Assembly: GCA_020284085.1 (NCBI GenBank)
Contig: JACEVL010000934.1
Location: forward strand, 186,001 to 250,000
Length of the DNA stretch: 64,000 nt
Reading direction: 5' to 3'
From: Aporrectodea caliginosa
Taxonomy: Eukaryota > Annelida > Clitellata > Crassiclitellata > Lumbricidae
The notes beneath the pieces were generated by a model. The model saw nothing but the letters and a program-made list of their open reading frames with translations, had not been told where the DNA came from and ran no database searches. The position numbers were made by a program, and so were the translations under genes. How positions within the stretch are numbered: position 1 is the stretch's first letter; each line of letters starts with the position of its first letter. Below, piece by piece: positions 20,250 through 30,779 of the stretch.

Positions 20250-20595
20250 TCGTACCAACTATAAAAGACTTATTTAATGCAGGCTATGCATTTAGCCTGA
20301 CTGTTATTTATCTTTAGGCTCGGAAAAGGCGCTTTATGCTTTTAAGGAGGTTAATTTTAAATAAAAATGTCCATCGCCTCTTTGGTTACTCTCAAAAGCA
20401 GGTATCTGCTGTCATTATTTTTTCTGCATTTTTTAAATGCCATTGTCAAGTAACAGAGCATTAATCGATGACGCTGAGGATTTGCTCACGGTCCCTACTT
20501 GATGACTAAGGGGGGAATCAACCCTGATTACTCCGCGTTGCAAGGCAAGCGATCAAACGAATCGGTTGACTAAGTAGGTTTAACTGACGTGACTG
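20250..20595. other. 5' flank of the GPCR gene
   Basis: No TATA box, CpG-rich patch or recognisable upstream exon is evident. The sequence is AT-rich and otherwise unremarkable. Confidence 0.35.
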
Positions 20596-20596
20596 A

Positions 20597-20685
20597 AGCA
20601 CACGACAAAAATTCTCCCCATCTGATGTTCTACTCGTCAGTGGTGGGCTTTATAGCATGCCACTTAAGCATAAACCCACGAAAAT
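20597..20685 (+). repeat. Direct repeat, copy 1 (partner at 21448-21533)
   Basis: GAAGCACACGACAAAAATTC, CTCCCCATCTGATG and CCACTTAAGCATAAACCCA recur at 21448-21533 with small differences. About 850 bp separates them, and the sequences between are unrelated. Confidence 0.85.
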
Positions 20686-20734
20686 AGATTTCCTCAGATC
20701 TACCATTTTATTTTCGTTCATCAGTTGCGGAATA

Positions 20735-20915
20735 ACCTTCCCCCACAAATTCGGGCTGAGATTTTGGCAGGTCATTTATCCACTTCTGTCCGTTGCTTGA
20801 AAACGTTTCTGTTTCCTCGGAGTGCCCACGCTGGAAGCGCCTCTGAATAGTCATTACTGCTAGCTGCGCTTTATAAATGCAAATATTCAATTGGCATTAC
20901 AATACAATCAGGCTT
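20735..20915 (+). mobile_element. LINE/SINE 3'-end fragment
   Basis: GGAAGCGCCTCTGAATAG, then GCTGCGCTTTATAAATGC, resembles the conserved 3' ends of the LINEs and family A SINEs in this window (GCGCCTCTGAGTAG ... GGGCGCTATATAAA). Confidence 0.4.
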
Positions 20916-21111
20916 AGTGAGGCTTAGAAAGGCAATACGAATTGCGATAGATAATATACCATAATATACCATGTGAAGAATGCGCCATCGCTGGAAACAT
21001 TTAAATCAGAACGCAACACTTCTTTTTAGACAATCACGTGACTGTCATCGACGTTTTGAACTTTTACAGATTAACCGCGGGCAACTGTTCATCGTTGACA
21101 GTTTGCTTACA

Positions 21112-21260
21112 GTGGCGGCGCCAGCATGGGGCTAGGGTGGGCTGAAGCCCCCCCCCCTATCGGCGGCTCAGCCCCCAAACAAAAGTGGGAAATCCCTGCC
21201 AATGCCAGAGAAGAGGAGAGAAAGGGAAGAAATTGGGGTTTTAGCTCCCCAAACCTAGCA
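21112..21260 (+). mobile_element. Possible hAT 5' terminus without a partner
   Basis: CAGTGGCGGCGCCAGCATGG followed by G/C-rich sequence (AGCCCCCCCCCTATCGGC) resembles the other CAGTGGCG hAT tips here. No matching right TIR or TSD was found. Confidence 0.35.
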
Positions 21261-21447
21261 GTTAATGGACAACCATAGGCTATATTGTATTGTATTTGTA
21301 TTGTATTGTATGCAACTATATGAATACGATACACAAAATACGCTGTATTATACACAAAAGGTCACGAAGTTACAGCACATCGATCGCCTACTCAATCCAG
21401 CGCGATCGATTTTTAAATCGCCTTCTATTTTCAAATGAGAAGCTCTG

Positions 21448-21533
21448 TGAAGCACATGACAAAACTTCTCCCCATCTGATGGGAAGAACAGTCAGTCACT
21501 CAGTGCTTTATAGCAGGCCACTTAAGCATAAAC
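21448..21533 (+). repeat. Direct repeat, copy 2
   Basis: Second copy of the 20597-20685 segment (GAAGCACATGACAAAACTTC ... CCACTTAAGCATAAACCCA). Confidence 0.85.
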
Positions 21534-21611
21534 CCATGTTTAGACTGAAAGAAATGATTTGCTGTGCAAAATCTGTAGTCGTGTTTAGATCTTCGACCTA
21601 ATGACACATAA

Positions 21612-21830
21612 CAATCGATAAGTCGATGACGTTTCCTAATCCAATCAATCCTCTTTGTGTATTGATTTGTTTCGCGAACTGATCTATGAGAGTATTTTAA
21701 TTGCTCCGTATTTTTAATGGCTCATAAAGTCGATAAGTCGATGTAATTTCCTGTGCCAATCAATGCCCTGCAGTGCATTGCCTTGTTTGGGACTGATCTA
21801 CATGTATATGCGAGTATGTTTAGCTGCCTG
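21612..21830 (+). repeat. Diverged tandem duplication, about 110 bp unit
   Basis: CGATAAGTCGATG, TTTCCT, CCAATCAAT, ACTGATCTA and GAGTATGTTT/GAGTATTTT are repeated in order at 21612-21720 and 21729-21830. Confidence 0.65.
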
Positions 21831-21839
21831 AAGACTATA

Positions 21840-22400
21840 ATATCCTGAGTCCCAAAATAATGCAAGTGTAAGAGTGAAACCGCGGCGTCTCACCAATGCA
21901 TTTATTTAGCGTCGGATGTATGCACTTTGCTTAAGTATAGGGTTAGTATAATATAGGACTACATAGGCTAAAGGTCATTTATTTATTATGCTTATAATAT
22001 GCACTGTAGCATATGACCTTTAGGAATAGTTGGGATATTGAGTTGATGTATATTTTATGCCTTCTGTACATTTGGCGGGAAAGCCAAGACTAAAATGGAA
22101 GCTGCGTTTATTTTGTGTTCCCACTGGATTTCTGTCGTTGGTCCTGCGAGTCCCTCTTTTGCCAATCTCTGGACTCGTCGCTTTTGCCTCCCTTTCTTGA
22201 TAACGTGTTGGCCAGTGAACAGTGCATTTTGTTCGCCGGTTGTTCCGTGGTTTTATCGCCGTTCATGCTCACATCTTCTTGTTCGCATACGTAGCCTAAT
22301 CGTATACTTCAAATTTCTAAAGCGCTACTCGAAAACTAATAGCAAGGCACCAGCGTATTCACAAGCGCTGAAAGTAGTATTAGTCTGTATATGACATATG
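21840..22400. other. Intergenic, nothing assigned
   Basis: A 99-codon open frame (22095-22394) begins at ATG but shows no domain, and its composition resembles noncoding DNA. Nothing else is supported. Confidence 0.35.
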
Positions 22401-22875
22401 TTACAGGCAATGTGTAAAATCAGGGATTTTGTAAAATGCCTGAAATTTTTAGGCAATTTGTAAAATCCCCAATTCACTCGGGCACTTTACAAAATCCCTG
22501 AAAAAACCAGGGATTTTGTAAATTCCCTGAAATCTGATGATTAAAATTTGACAGATTGCCTGAAAGTGACGGAAATTATCGAAGTTTTACAAAATCCCTG
22601 AAAAAACCAGGGATTTTGTAAATTCCCTGAAATCTGATGATTAAAATTTGACAGATTGCCTGAAAGTGACGAAAATTATCGAAGTTTTACAAAATACCTG
22701 AAAAAACCAGGGATTTTGTAAAATCCCTTAAATCTGACGATTACAGGCAATGTGTAAAATCAGGGATTTTGTGAAATTTACAGGCAATTTGTAAAATCCC
22801 CAATTCACTCGGGCACTTTATAAAATCCCGGGATATAAAAACCAGGGATTTTGTAAATCCCATAAATCTGATCAT
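22401..22875. repeat. Palindromic minisatellite built on CAGGGATTTTGTAAA
   Basis: Three tandem units of about 102 bp each contain CCAGGGATTTTGTAAA and its reverse complement TTTACAAAATCCCTG, so each unit can fold. A segment of about 95 bp (TTACAGGCAATGTGTAAAAT ... CAATTCACTCGGGCACTTTA) stands at both the left (22401) and right (22741) ends. The short inverted units recall the foldback arms elsewhere in the window. Confidence 0.85.
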
Positions 22876-23285
22876 GTCCGCCTTTGGCTGCGTGTCCGAC
22901 ATGTCCGCCGGCAATGTTTCAAGTCATGTGGTCGGGGCCGTGACTTGTTTGTTCCCTTCCCCTTAGGAGCCTAAATAGAGCTTTGAAATGAATTTTTAAG
23001 CAAAGCTAGTGTAGAACTTATTATTCCATGGTTCTAGCGTAACCTGAACCCTATAGAATATGTCATGCATTATTATCTTCAAATCTACAATAGCCACAAG
23101 CAAACTTACAGTTTCTATATCACTGTTATTTGTAATGTTTTTTTATAAATACTAATGACATTACTATGATTAAACATAACAAAGTTTAAATTAAACCTTT
23201 GATTTTGGCGATACTTGTAATTCTATCAATTATGTTTCTTGTTTTTAACTTTGTGTGCTTGTTACAAACGGACCAATAAAGAAAT
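22876..23285. other. Intergenic, nothing assigned
   Basis: AT-rich. The last 40 bp (CTTGTTACAAACGGACCAAT then AAAGAAATATCAA) resembles a LINE/SINE 3' tail leading into the ATCC array, which suggests the array may have started as a retroelement tail. Confidence 0.35.
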
Positions 23286-23287
23286 AT

Positions 23288-23983
23288 CAATCCATCCATC
23301 CATCCATCCATCCATCCATTCATCCATCCATCCATCCATCCATCCATCCATCCATCCATCCATCCATCCATCCATCCATCCATCCATCCATCCATCCATC
23401 CATCCATCCATCCATCCATCCATCCATCCATCCATCCATCCATCCATCCATCCATCCATCCATCCATCTGTCCGTCCGTCCGTCCGTCCATCCATCCATC
23501 CATCCATCCATCCATCCATCCATCCACCCGTTCATCCATCCATCCATCCATCCATCCATCTGTCCGTCCGTCAGGTCCGTCCGTCCGTCCGTCCAGGTCC
23601 GTCTCGTCCGTCCGTCCGTCCGTCCGTCCGTCCATCCATCCATCATCAATCCATCCATCCATCCATCCATCCATCCATCCATCGTCCGTCCGTCTGTCCA
23701 GATCTGTTCATCCATCCATCCATCCATCCATCAAATCCACCTATCCATCCATCATCCATCCACCACGTTCGTGCATCCATCCGTCAAATCCATCCAATCT
23801 ATCAAATCCATCCGTCCATACGTCAGTCAGATCCGTCAGGTCTGTCAGTCTGTCTGTGCGTCTGTCCGTGTGGTCAGTCCGTCCAGATCTGTCAGGTCAT
23901 GTCCGTCCGTCAGTCTGTCTCGTTAAGTCGTCCGATTGTCTGTTTATCTATTCATCCATCCATCCATCCATCCATCCATCTAT

Positions 23984-24082
<99 letters not shown>

Positions 24083-24283
24083 CCATCCATCCATCCATCC
24101 ATCCAACCATCCAACCATCCATCCATCCATCCATCCATCCATCCATCCATCCATCCATCCATCCATCCATCCATCCATCCATCCATCCATCCATCCATCC
24201 ATCCATCCATCCATCCATCCATCCATCCATCCATCCATCCATCCATCCATCCATCATCCATCCATCCATCCATCCATCCATCC

Positions 24284-24316
<33 letters not shown>
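23288..24316. repeat. (CATC)n / (CCGT)n compound microsatellite, about 1 kb
   Basis: A long CCAT array with internal CCGT blocks, a degenerate GTCAGGTC/GTCTGT section (23700-23950), a second CCAT block and a terminal (CTAT)n. Reading frames here are artefacts. The orientation is opposite to the GGAT array at 15435-15955. Confidence 0.97.
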
Positions 24317-24319
24317 AAT

Positions 24320-24845
24320 AAAGCTGTAGCTGGAACTGTCGCGCATAAATCCACGGTGGTGTTTTGTGATTTATCTTCCTGTCTGCATTGCGCCCATACA
24401 GATCCACTGATTTCTATGCTTCCGACGGACAAACAGTGATGGATGCTCACAAAAATAACGATGCAATATATTGTTCATCACTACCGATGGGCAAAATACC
24501 GGAAGTAGAATTGTACAGTGGACCCACTTCCTCATCAGCGCCCCATCGTTTACAGGGCCTCAATTCCTTATTTTGCAAAAACATGTTTGGTTCATTTGGT
24601 TCAGATATGATGAACCTATCAGTAATTTTCATGGTACCTGTCAAAGGGTCACTAGTGCAATTATTATCCATTGAAAAACAGCTAAATCTGATACAATGTA
24701 ATATTTACAATGGTGCAAGAACTAATGACCTAAAACGAATACAATGCAGTTTAATGCGATACCAAACAATACGATACAGTATTATTTTTTGTGTATGGGA
24801 TAACATACACGCACGCACATAGACTACTATGCATATGCAATTATG
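24320..24845. other. Intergenic, nothing assigned
   Basis: A 144-codon open frame (24388-24822) on the plus strand has no recognisable domain and overlaps others on both strands. I do not support a gene. Confidence 0.35.
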
Positions 24846-24846
24846 C

Positions 24847-24847
<1 letters not shown>

Positions 24848-24878
<31 letters not shown>
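24848..24878. repeat. (TA)n microsatellite
   Basis: About 30 bp of TA. Confidence 0.95.
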
Positions 24879-24881
<3 letters not shown>

Positions 24882-24945
24882 AGCGCCTCTGAGTAGTTTC
24901 CTTTGAGGGGCGCTATATAAATTCCCGAATGAATGAATGAATATG
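24879..24945 (+). mobile_element. LINE/SINE 3'-tail fragment
   Basis: GAGCGCCTCTGAGTAG ... GAGGGGCGCTATATAAATTC followed by (GAAT)n is the tail shared by family A SINEs and the LINE at 62385-63865. A second, inverted tail-like piece (CATAGCGTCCCATCAAG) follows at about 24950. Confidence 0.7.
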
Positions 24946-25305
24946 ATTTACATAGCGTCCCATCAAGTCAGCTACTCACAGGCTCTCCCGACCCAGGCGC
25001 CCGGCAAAGAGGAAAGTCTTAAGTAGTTTGTATATCATATACACACATACATATTATATGCATGCATGCACACATACATAATACAGATAGAGAGACAGAC
25101 ATTGCTTAAATACATGTATACATGCACGAATACATCTCTTAGTGTTTCGGGGCGTTGACCTGTTAGGTGCCAGACTAACATTACGGAAGTAATTTGCGTC
25201 AGTTCATCCAAAAGGATTTTGACTTATATACGAGCCATTCAAAATATACCATAACAAAAGTACAACAACACGCCATGCAGAGCAAAAGAATGAAATCCAA
25301 TATGT

Positions 25306-25918
25306 CAGTGCTACTCAAATTGCGGTCGTCGATCCAGGTACCCATCCGCGAGTTACCGGCCGCGGAATGATAAGCGGATATTAATTAAACATGTTATTTT
25401 TGGTGTTAACTTAAGACACTGTTATCCAATAATAGGCTACTTGATGCAGTGTTCGTACATATTAAACAGTTATTAACTTGCAACATTGACAAAATTATAG
25501 TTGTAATTAAGAAGTGACAATATTATGAAATTTAAATTTTTATATAACGTAATATGTTATATTCAAATTTAAATTCTGTCATTATATTGTATTGTATTGC
25601 ATCTATCAATTTATATAGCGCCTCTCGAAGTGCACACCAATCAGAGGCGCTCCCAGTGCGAAAGACCCAGAGAAAAGAAAGAAGTCTTGAGACAACGAAA
25701 AGAGGCACTTGCAATGGCCCACCTGTTAATAAACAGGAACAAGTCAAAGGAGGAAGCTGGTTCCATAGAGCAGGGCCAATAAAGGCAAAGGCTCGCGTTT
25801 TAGCCATAGCAGTTCTCATAGGCCTGTGTAAGCTTATGTTGAAAAGCACCGCCTGTCCGCGGGAAGGTAAATAAAAACAATTACCGGTCGACAGCATCAA
25901 AGAGTTTGAGAAGCACTG
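25306..25918. mobile_element. Charlie-like hAT element, 613 bp, carrying a LINE fragment
   Basis: The left end CAGTGCTACTCAAATTGCGG and the right end GTTTGAGAAGCACTG form TIRs of the CAGTG(C/G)TTCTCAAACT type known from Charlie hAT elements. Flanking octamers CAATATGT (25298-25305) and AAATACGT (25919-25926) agree at 6 of 8 positions, a decayed TSD. A LINE 3' fragment occupies the right half. Confidence 0.65.
25605..25900 (-). pseudogene. LINE 3'-end fragment inside the Charlie-like element
   Basis: The minus-strand translation contains AFAFIGPALWNQLPPL, matching the AFxxxGPxxWNxLP block near the C-terminus of CR1/L2 ORF2, with a terminal GGCGCTATATAAA tail. It is strongly 5'-truncated. Confidence 0.7.
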
Positions 25919-26007
25919 AAATACGTTATGGTAAAAATATCAAAGCAGACAGTATACAATATAACATACCCTGAAATGCGATATAGGTTACATCCTAAAT
26001 CCGTGAT

Positions 26008-26336
26008 GAACGCTAGCTAAACCGATGTCGTTAATGAGGTCAAGGCTTTCAAGATTAGAGGAACGAAGTCATCTGTTGCAAGGAGCGGGCTGCATTTAGC
26101 ATCTTGTCTAGCAGCTGCCTTCTTATTAGCCACGGCACCACCAGTCACTGAAGTTCCTGGAAAGTGGGAAATGGCCAAGGTGTCTGTCAACGTGTTGTCC
26201 CATTTTAGATTCCACGCGGTGTGCCGGAGAACCAAATGGAGTCCATCAGGTCTCTTGTCATCGGTTTCGCGAGAGGCCGGATGATTTCTATGGCAAAAAA
26301 ATCTGCACGAGTGAGACAACTGCAAATGAGGATTTA
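26008..26336 (-). pseudogene. Retroelement ORF C-terminal fragment, downstream part
   Basis: The minus-strand protein contains DDKRPDGLHLVL, LKWDNTLTDTLA and CSPLLATDDFVP. This series (RPDG, WDxTxxDTLA, then YxPL...FVP) forms the C-terminus of reverse-transcriptase-type ORFs common in marine invertebrates. The PD...D pattern would suit a restriction-like nuclease, but that is inference. The other half of the same ORF is at 28020-28270, separated by a hAT insertion. Confidence 0.6.
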
Positions 26337-26739
26337 AAACAGAGCACTACGTCCGTCGTCGCCGATTTTTCGTGGGCGCCGCCTCGCCGCCGCAGATTTT
26401 TGTTTGTCGTCTCGACGTCGCCGACAATTTGTCGGCGCGTCGCCGATGTCACGCTGGTGTTTAATTGTTACTGTTGCATTTTTCATGTCTTGCATGATTT
26501 CGAGAGAAACTGTTACTTTAGTGCGAGATGGAAGTAGATGACTTGTACTTACGTACTTCGTTTTATTTTTCTGGGTTTCTTTGCAAAACTTGATTGGCAA
26601 CACTGGTTTTCCGTGAGTGCTATGAGTGCCAATTCGAGTTAACGTTTGCAACAGTACAGTTAGCGTTTGCTGTGAAATGTAATCGTGCAATTTATAATTC
26701 GATTTGAAGTATGGCAACAAACGAAGGTCCAAAGGACTC

Positions 26740-27745
26740 CAAGTGTGTGAATAGTTAGGCAGTGGAACGGTTTGCTCATGATGCTATAGAGAGTGCAGAA
26801 AAATCAAGTTGATAGAAAGGTCATGTACTTGACAAGATGTTAAGGAACAGCGAATGGAAACCATTGACAACTTTGATGCAGTTCTTAAAGGTCTTCCAGT
26901 CAGCTACAGTGAGGCATTGAGCGGCCGCGAAGTATCCCACAATCAGCTTACAATATAATACAACTGATCTTTGATATCGCCCTTCTTACTAAGGTTGCCC
27001 CAAGCTCAGAAGTGCCACACGCCTCATGCAATTATATTGCAGAGCAATTGTGCGCGAATTACTTGCTCAAGGTCCCTACGCGGACTGCATGAGGTGGATT
27101 CGAACCTGCAACCCTCCGGCTGCAAGGCACCGAACATACCCCTACACCACCGCGCCCCACAGTGTTGCTGTTCAGGTCAGAGATTGTTACCGCTTTGACT
27201 GTGTGGGGTGAAGTCAATGAAAGACATTAATGCATGTGCTCGGCACTTGATCGTCGTTTGCCCATTACCTACGCGAACGCGGTAACTGCAATGCTTGATC
27301 CGTCTCAGCGAGCTATGAGCTCTGTTCAGAGTTAGGCTACCTGATTGAACTGGATAAGGCGGCGGTTGACTTACTGAAAGCAGTTTTGCATAAGTACATG
27401 TTCATGTACGTAGTTGAAGTGGAGGCAATTTCTAGGACGATGGTTCAGGGTAAGGCTAGCCAACAACAACTCATGCAATGCCTTGCAAGAAAGCAACACT
27501 TGACCTACTCGTAAAACACGCAATTTCCGAGTCGTCAGTCGAAATAGAAACTTAACAGTTCAGATGTTTGAATATTTCTACGGACGATGATTAATTTTGA
27601 CCTGTTGGAGTATCCGAAGCAGTCACAAACTCACATCTGGCGCGAACAATTCTGTCAGTGCCTGCAACCAGTCACTGTGAAGAGATGTTTACTCAAACCG
27701 TCGTCTGTTGACAAGATAATATTCATTCGCGAAAACTCTAAATTT
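26740..27745 (+). pseudogene. hAT transposase remnant (hATC dimerisation domain)
   Basis: The plus-strand frames give FDLLEYPKQSQTHI at about 27597. Next come ILSVPATSHCEEMFTQT (about 27650-27700) and, in the adjoining frame, SSVDKIIFIRENSKFI at the end. This matches the hAT C-terminal dimerisation pattern (LLEYWK...LxVPATSxxSERxFSxxG...DKLIFIxEN). Stops and frameshifts separate all blocks. Upstream matches are too decayed to place. Confidence 0.7.
27062..27160 (-). mobile_element. SINE family A head fragment
   Basis: The minus strand begins GGGGCGCGGTGGTGTAGGGG, has B box GGTTCGAATCC and stops after GTAGGGACCTTGAGCAA. The body and tail are missing. Confidence 0.85.
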
Positions 27746-28019
27746 ATAGCAGACTAAATTTCTACCCAAGACTCTGTTCTGAGAATAATTGTTTCTCGTA
27801 AATAATAATAATAATAATATGAGACCAGACAGCTGCGAAAATAATTGTTGAACATACATATCTTAATAATGTAATAAGTTCTTTGCTGAACAACTTTTAA
27901 AGCAAGTATGCGCCGACCACGCCGCGCCGACGCCGCCGATTCTTGTCAGTCGCGCTGCCGCCGACCAAAAATGACCGGAGCACCGCCGCCGACATTTTAA
28001 GTCGGCGCAGAGCTCTAGA

Positions 28020-28270
28020 CTTTAAAATGCCATGTCGCGCTATTCGACCAGGGTCAAGGGTGCATGAAAGTCCATGCAAGCCATCACCGTAACCAGGCCT
28101 ACGCATACACAGGCATGCGGCTCATGTAAGACGGTTCAAAAGCGAAGGCCTTATGCTATTCTAACGACCTTATCGTCGAGTCTCAAGGCGCAAGCAGTCA
28201 TCGGCCATGCATATAGCCAGGCACTCACCATATGCTGGTGGCCAGGATGTGGAGCAGAAACCGACTTCGA
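28020..28270 (-). pseudogene. Retroelement ORF C-terminal fragment, upstream part
   Basis: The minus-strand frames include ACALRLDDKVVRIA, PHACVC, GDGLHGLSCTLDPGRIARH and GILK. These match the LRLxDExVRxxxGLRLG...CxCG...HGLSC...GRxxRH block that precedes the RPDG block in the same ORF type. There is one frameshift and one in-frame stop. It is continuous with 26008-26336 once the hAT is ignored. Confidence 0.65.
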
Positions 28271-28310
28271 ACGTGCTTGATTGTTAATATATTATTGAAT
28301 GAAGTAGGGC

Positions 28311-28700
28311 CAGTGGCGTAACGAAGGGTTTCAGCGCCCAGGGGCAAGGGTTGATGACTGCGCCCCAGTGGCGTAACTAGGGGTTCGTGCGCCCGGGGGC
28401 AAGAATTTCCTGAAATTTTTTTCTCAGTTCCGCCAAAATTTCTGATGACCTTTTTTTTTTTTTTTTCTTTTCCGTCTGTTTCTCTGCTTTTTCCCAACAA
28501 AAAACCTGTCAAATGTCATTTTGCGCCCCCCTTGCCCGCGCCCCCAAAGACTCACGTCACGTAGATAATTTACTTTTTAAACTATTTTTCTATTTTTACC
28601 TCATTTCTTTAACAAAAAACACATTTTCAGACCTAATTTTGCGCCCCCCCGTCCTGCGCCCGGGGGCGGCCGCCCCCCTGCCCCCCTCGTTACGCCACTG
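28311..28700. mobile_element. hAT MITE with duplicated 5' terminus, 390 bp
   Basis: Termini CAGTGGCGTAAC and GTTACGCCACTG are perfect 12-bp TIRs. The TSD AGTAGGGC is perfect (28303-28310 and 28701-28708). A second 5' terminus, CAGTGGCGTAACTAG, starts at 28366. The interior shares ATTTCTGATGACC plus poly-T with the MITE at 3343. Noncoding. Confidence 0.92.
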
Positions 28701-28709
28701 AGTAGGGCC

Positions 28710-29640
28710 TACTGAGATCAGCCGCAACCCTTTCAAGAAATATTATGTCCCAGTTTTGTTGTGTATGAATAATGTAGTTGTTAGGATGCGAAATCATGGA
28801 TTCTGCATATCATTGACTTAGCATGGCATCATATTGTAGACATGTGGAAATATCATTATTATTGTTGTTAATAAATATCATACGTACAAACATACTAGGC
28901 CTATAAAAAAATCTATGTGCATATGAATAGATGCATGCGTATATATACACACATACATACATGCAATGTTATGTATTGTTAACGCAAATGTATGTGGCGG
29001 TCTTCAGGCACCTCCCAAAAGCGTTGCCTACACCCATGGCTATCCAAATAACTTAAGCAATTGCGACTTGAGGTAGGCAGAGTGTTGTTGAGCTGAATTA
29101 GTTGAAACAGAAACTGCACAATTGCATATGCCATTCATATGTGATGCAGTATCACAAAACCATGCAGGCTGCTCGTCAGAATTTTAAAAATTAGGTTATA
29201 ATATTCATCTTTGTAGATCTTTTAAGGATCTTTCCAAAATGCTCGGGGTTTTTTCATGGTCCTAACCATTACGAAGATATGCGGCTTGGAAACGAAGCCC
29301 TTCATGAGAAATTATTTAGAATTACAATTAGAATTAGAATTTAGAATTATTTTGAGCCAGAAAAGATAAACAAAACAAATCTATCATAAAGTCCTTGAAC
29401 AAGATAAGTACTGCTTAAGCTTTCAAGTTGAAATTTTCACAGCTTATAAACATACATGTCTCCCAACAGCTCCTAAAATTTAAACACAGTTGTTACATAA
29501 ATGACTGACAAAGCGTGATTTGAAGATAATATGTGCAAACATGCATACATACAATCATATGTAAGTATACCTGTATACATGCACACATATATACATACGC
29601 TATCAGCATACATGTATAGTATACACACAGATAATTTCGT
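28710..29640. other. Intergenic, nothing assigned
   Basis: AT-rich with short ATAC and ATTAGAATT repeats. No supported gene or dispersed repeat. Confidence 0.4.
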
Positions 29641-29739
29641 ATGAAAGCAATTCATGTTGGCCATCTTTCTATCGCGATCTACGACGAGTGCTGTGCTTTC
29701 TGCTCGGGAATTGTTTTGTCGAAGAGGACAATTAATGAT

Positions 29740-29945
29740 ATTGTGTAGACATGCCATTGTCATTCGCATCGGTTCCTGTATATGTGGATCTTTCTGTTTG
29801 GAATGGACTCCCCTCCGACCTGCGTTCTCTCCGCGGGACCTGTCTAGCTCTTTTTATAGACTACTTACGACCTTCCTCTTTGGTCGGGCCTGGGTCGGGA
29901 AATTCTCTGAGTAGTTTTCTTGAAGAGACGCTATACAAATTACTT
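29740..29945 (+). pseudogene. LINE 3'-end fragment
   Basis: The translation gives VWNGLPSDLRSL then LFIDYLRPSSL, which is the C-terminal block of CR1/L2-type ORF2. The 3' tail CTCTGAGTAGTTTTCTTGAA, then GACGCTATACAAAT, parallels the LINE ending at 63865. Confidence 0.75.
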
Positions 29946-29949
29946 AGAT

Positions 29950-30770
29950 GGATCGATAGATAGTTCATTATGCAGTTCGCCATGTGTACTTAAAGCAAGC
30001 AGTGCTACATACATGCTATATTCCGCAGTTTCCAGGTACACGCAAAGGGATAATGCATCTGTGGAGTCCATGGAGTGCGGCACGAAGAAAAGTTCCGCTC
30101 GTTGAAGCACTGATGTAGGCCTACCTATTGTTTTCCATCGACTTACTAGTCTAAGAGATACAGTGCATTAGCAGAAGATAGCATCTATGTACCACTGCTT
30201 GCTTTAAGTTCACTAAACAATCCTACAGCTGCTCATCATTTTAAAAACTACATTCTACATTCCATGCAATGTAGTTGTTTTCTTAGAGCTTTGCTATTTT
30301 GAAAATGATTTTACGTACCGTAATCTTAACTTAGTGCTATTAATGAATAAGAAATTTTTATTTATTTTTTGTTAATGTCTTCGTCAATTCCCGAAGTATG
30401 CAATACTTCTCTTTACCAACCTTATTTAATACACTCCTTATTTAAATCACATGTCGTTGGCACGTATTTGGCAAAGTTTTTTCTAACGATTGGCTATACT
30501 CTAATCTCTTGGGTATCGGTGCATGTGTTATTGACGTATAGGCCTACTCTACTGTTTAATCTCATCCAATCATTACACATTCGTATTATACGAGTTATCG
30601 TCTAGTATAATATAATATATTTTTTAATATATTTAAATGTTTCCCTACATCAATACCTATTATATCGATCGAAAATAATGTTTTTAAAACGCCTGCGGAA
30701 AAGGGGCAAGGAAAGACCAGGAAGTCCATTACGGAGGTTGCTAGGCAACCTATATATTCCAGACAGATGG
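29950..30770. other. Intergenic, nothing assigned
   Basis: AT-rich sequence without supported ORFs or recognised repeats. It ends at the TSD of the next hAT element. Confidence 0.4.
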
Positions 30771-30779
30771 ACCGCCCAC

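Larger units (their letters stand above)
26340..28017 (+). mobile_element. hAT element with decayed transposase, inserted in a retroelement ORF
   Basis: The termini CAGAGCACTACG and CGCAGAGCTCTA are imperfect TIRs with GC-rich CCGCCG/GTCGGCG subterminal repeats. Flanks GATTTAAAA (left) and GACTTTAAAA (right) are a degenerate target duplication. The flanking DNA on both sides reads as the two halves of one retroelement ORF on the minus strand, so the element is an insertion. A hAT C-terminal domain is recognisable inside, and a SINE head lies at 27062-27160. Confidence 0.75.

Noticed and set aside
26334..26732. 132-codon Arg-rich minus-strand ORF
   Set aside because: It overlaps the GC-rich subterminal repeat of a hAT element. 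The basic residues come from CGCCGC repeats.
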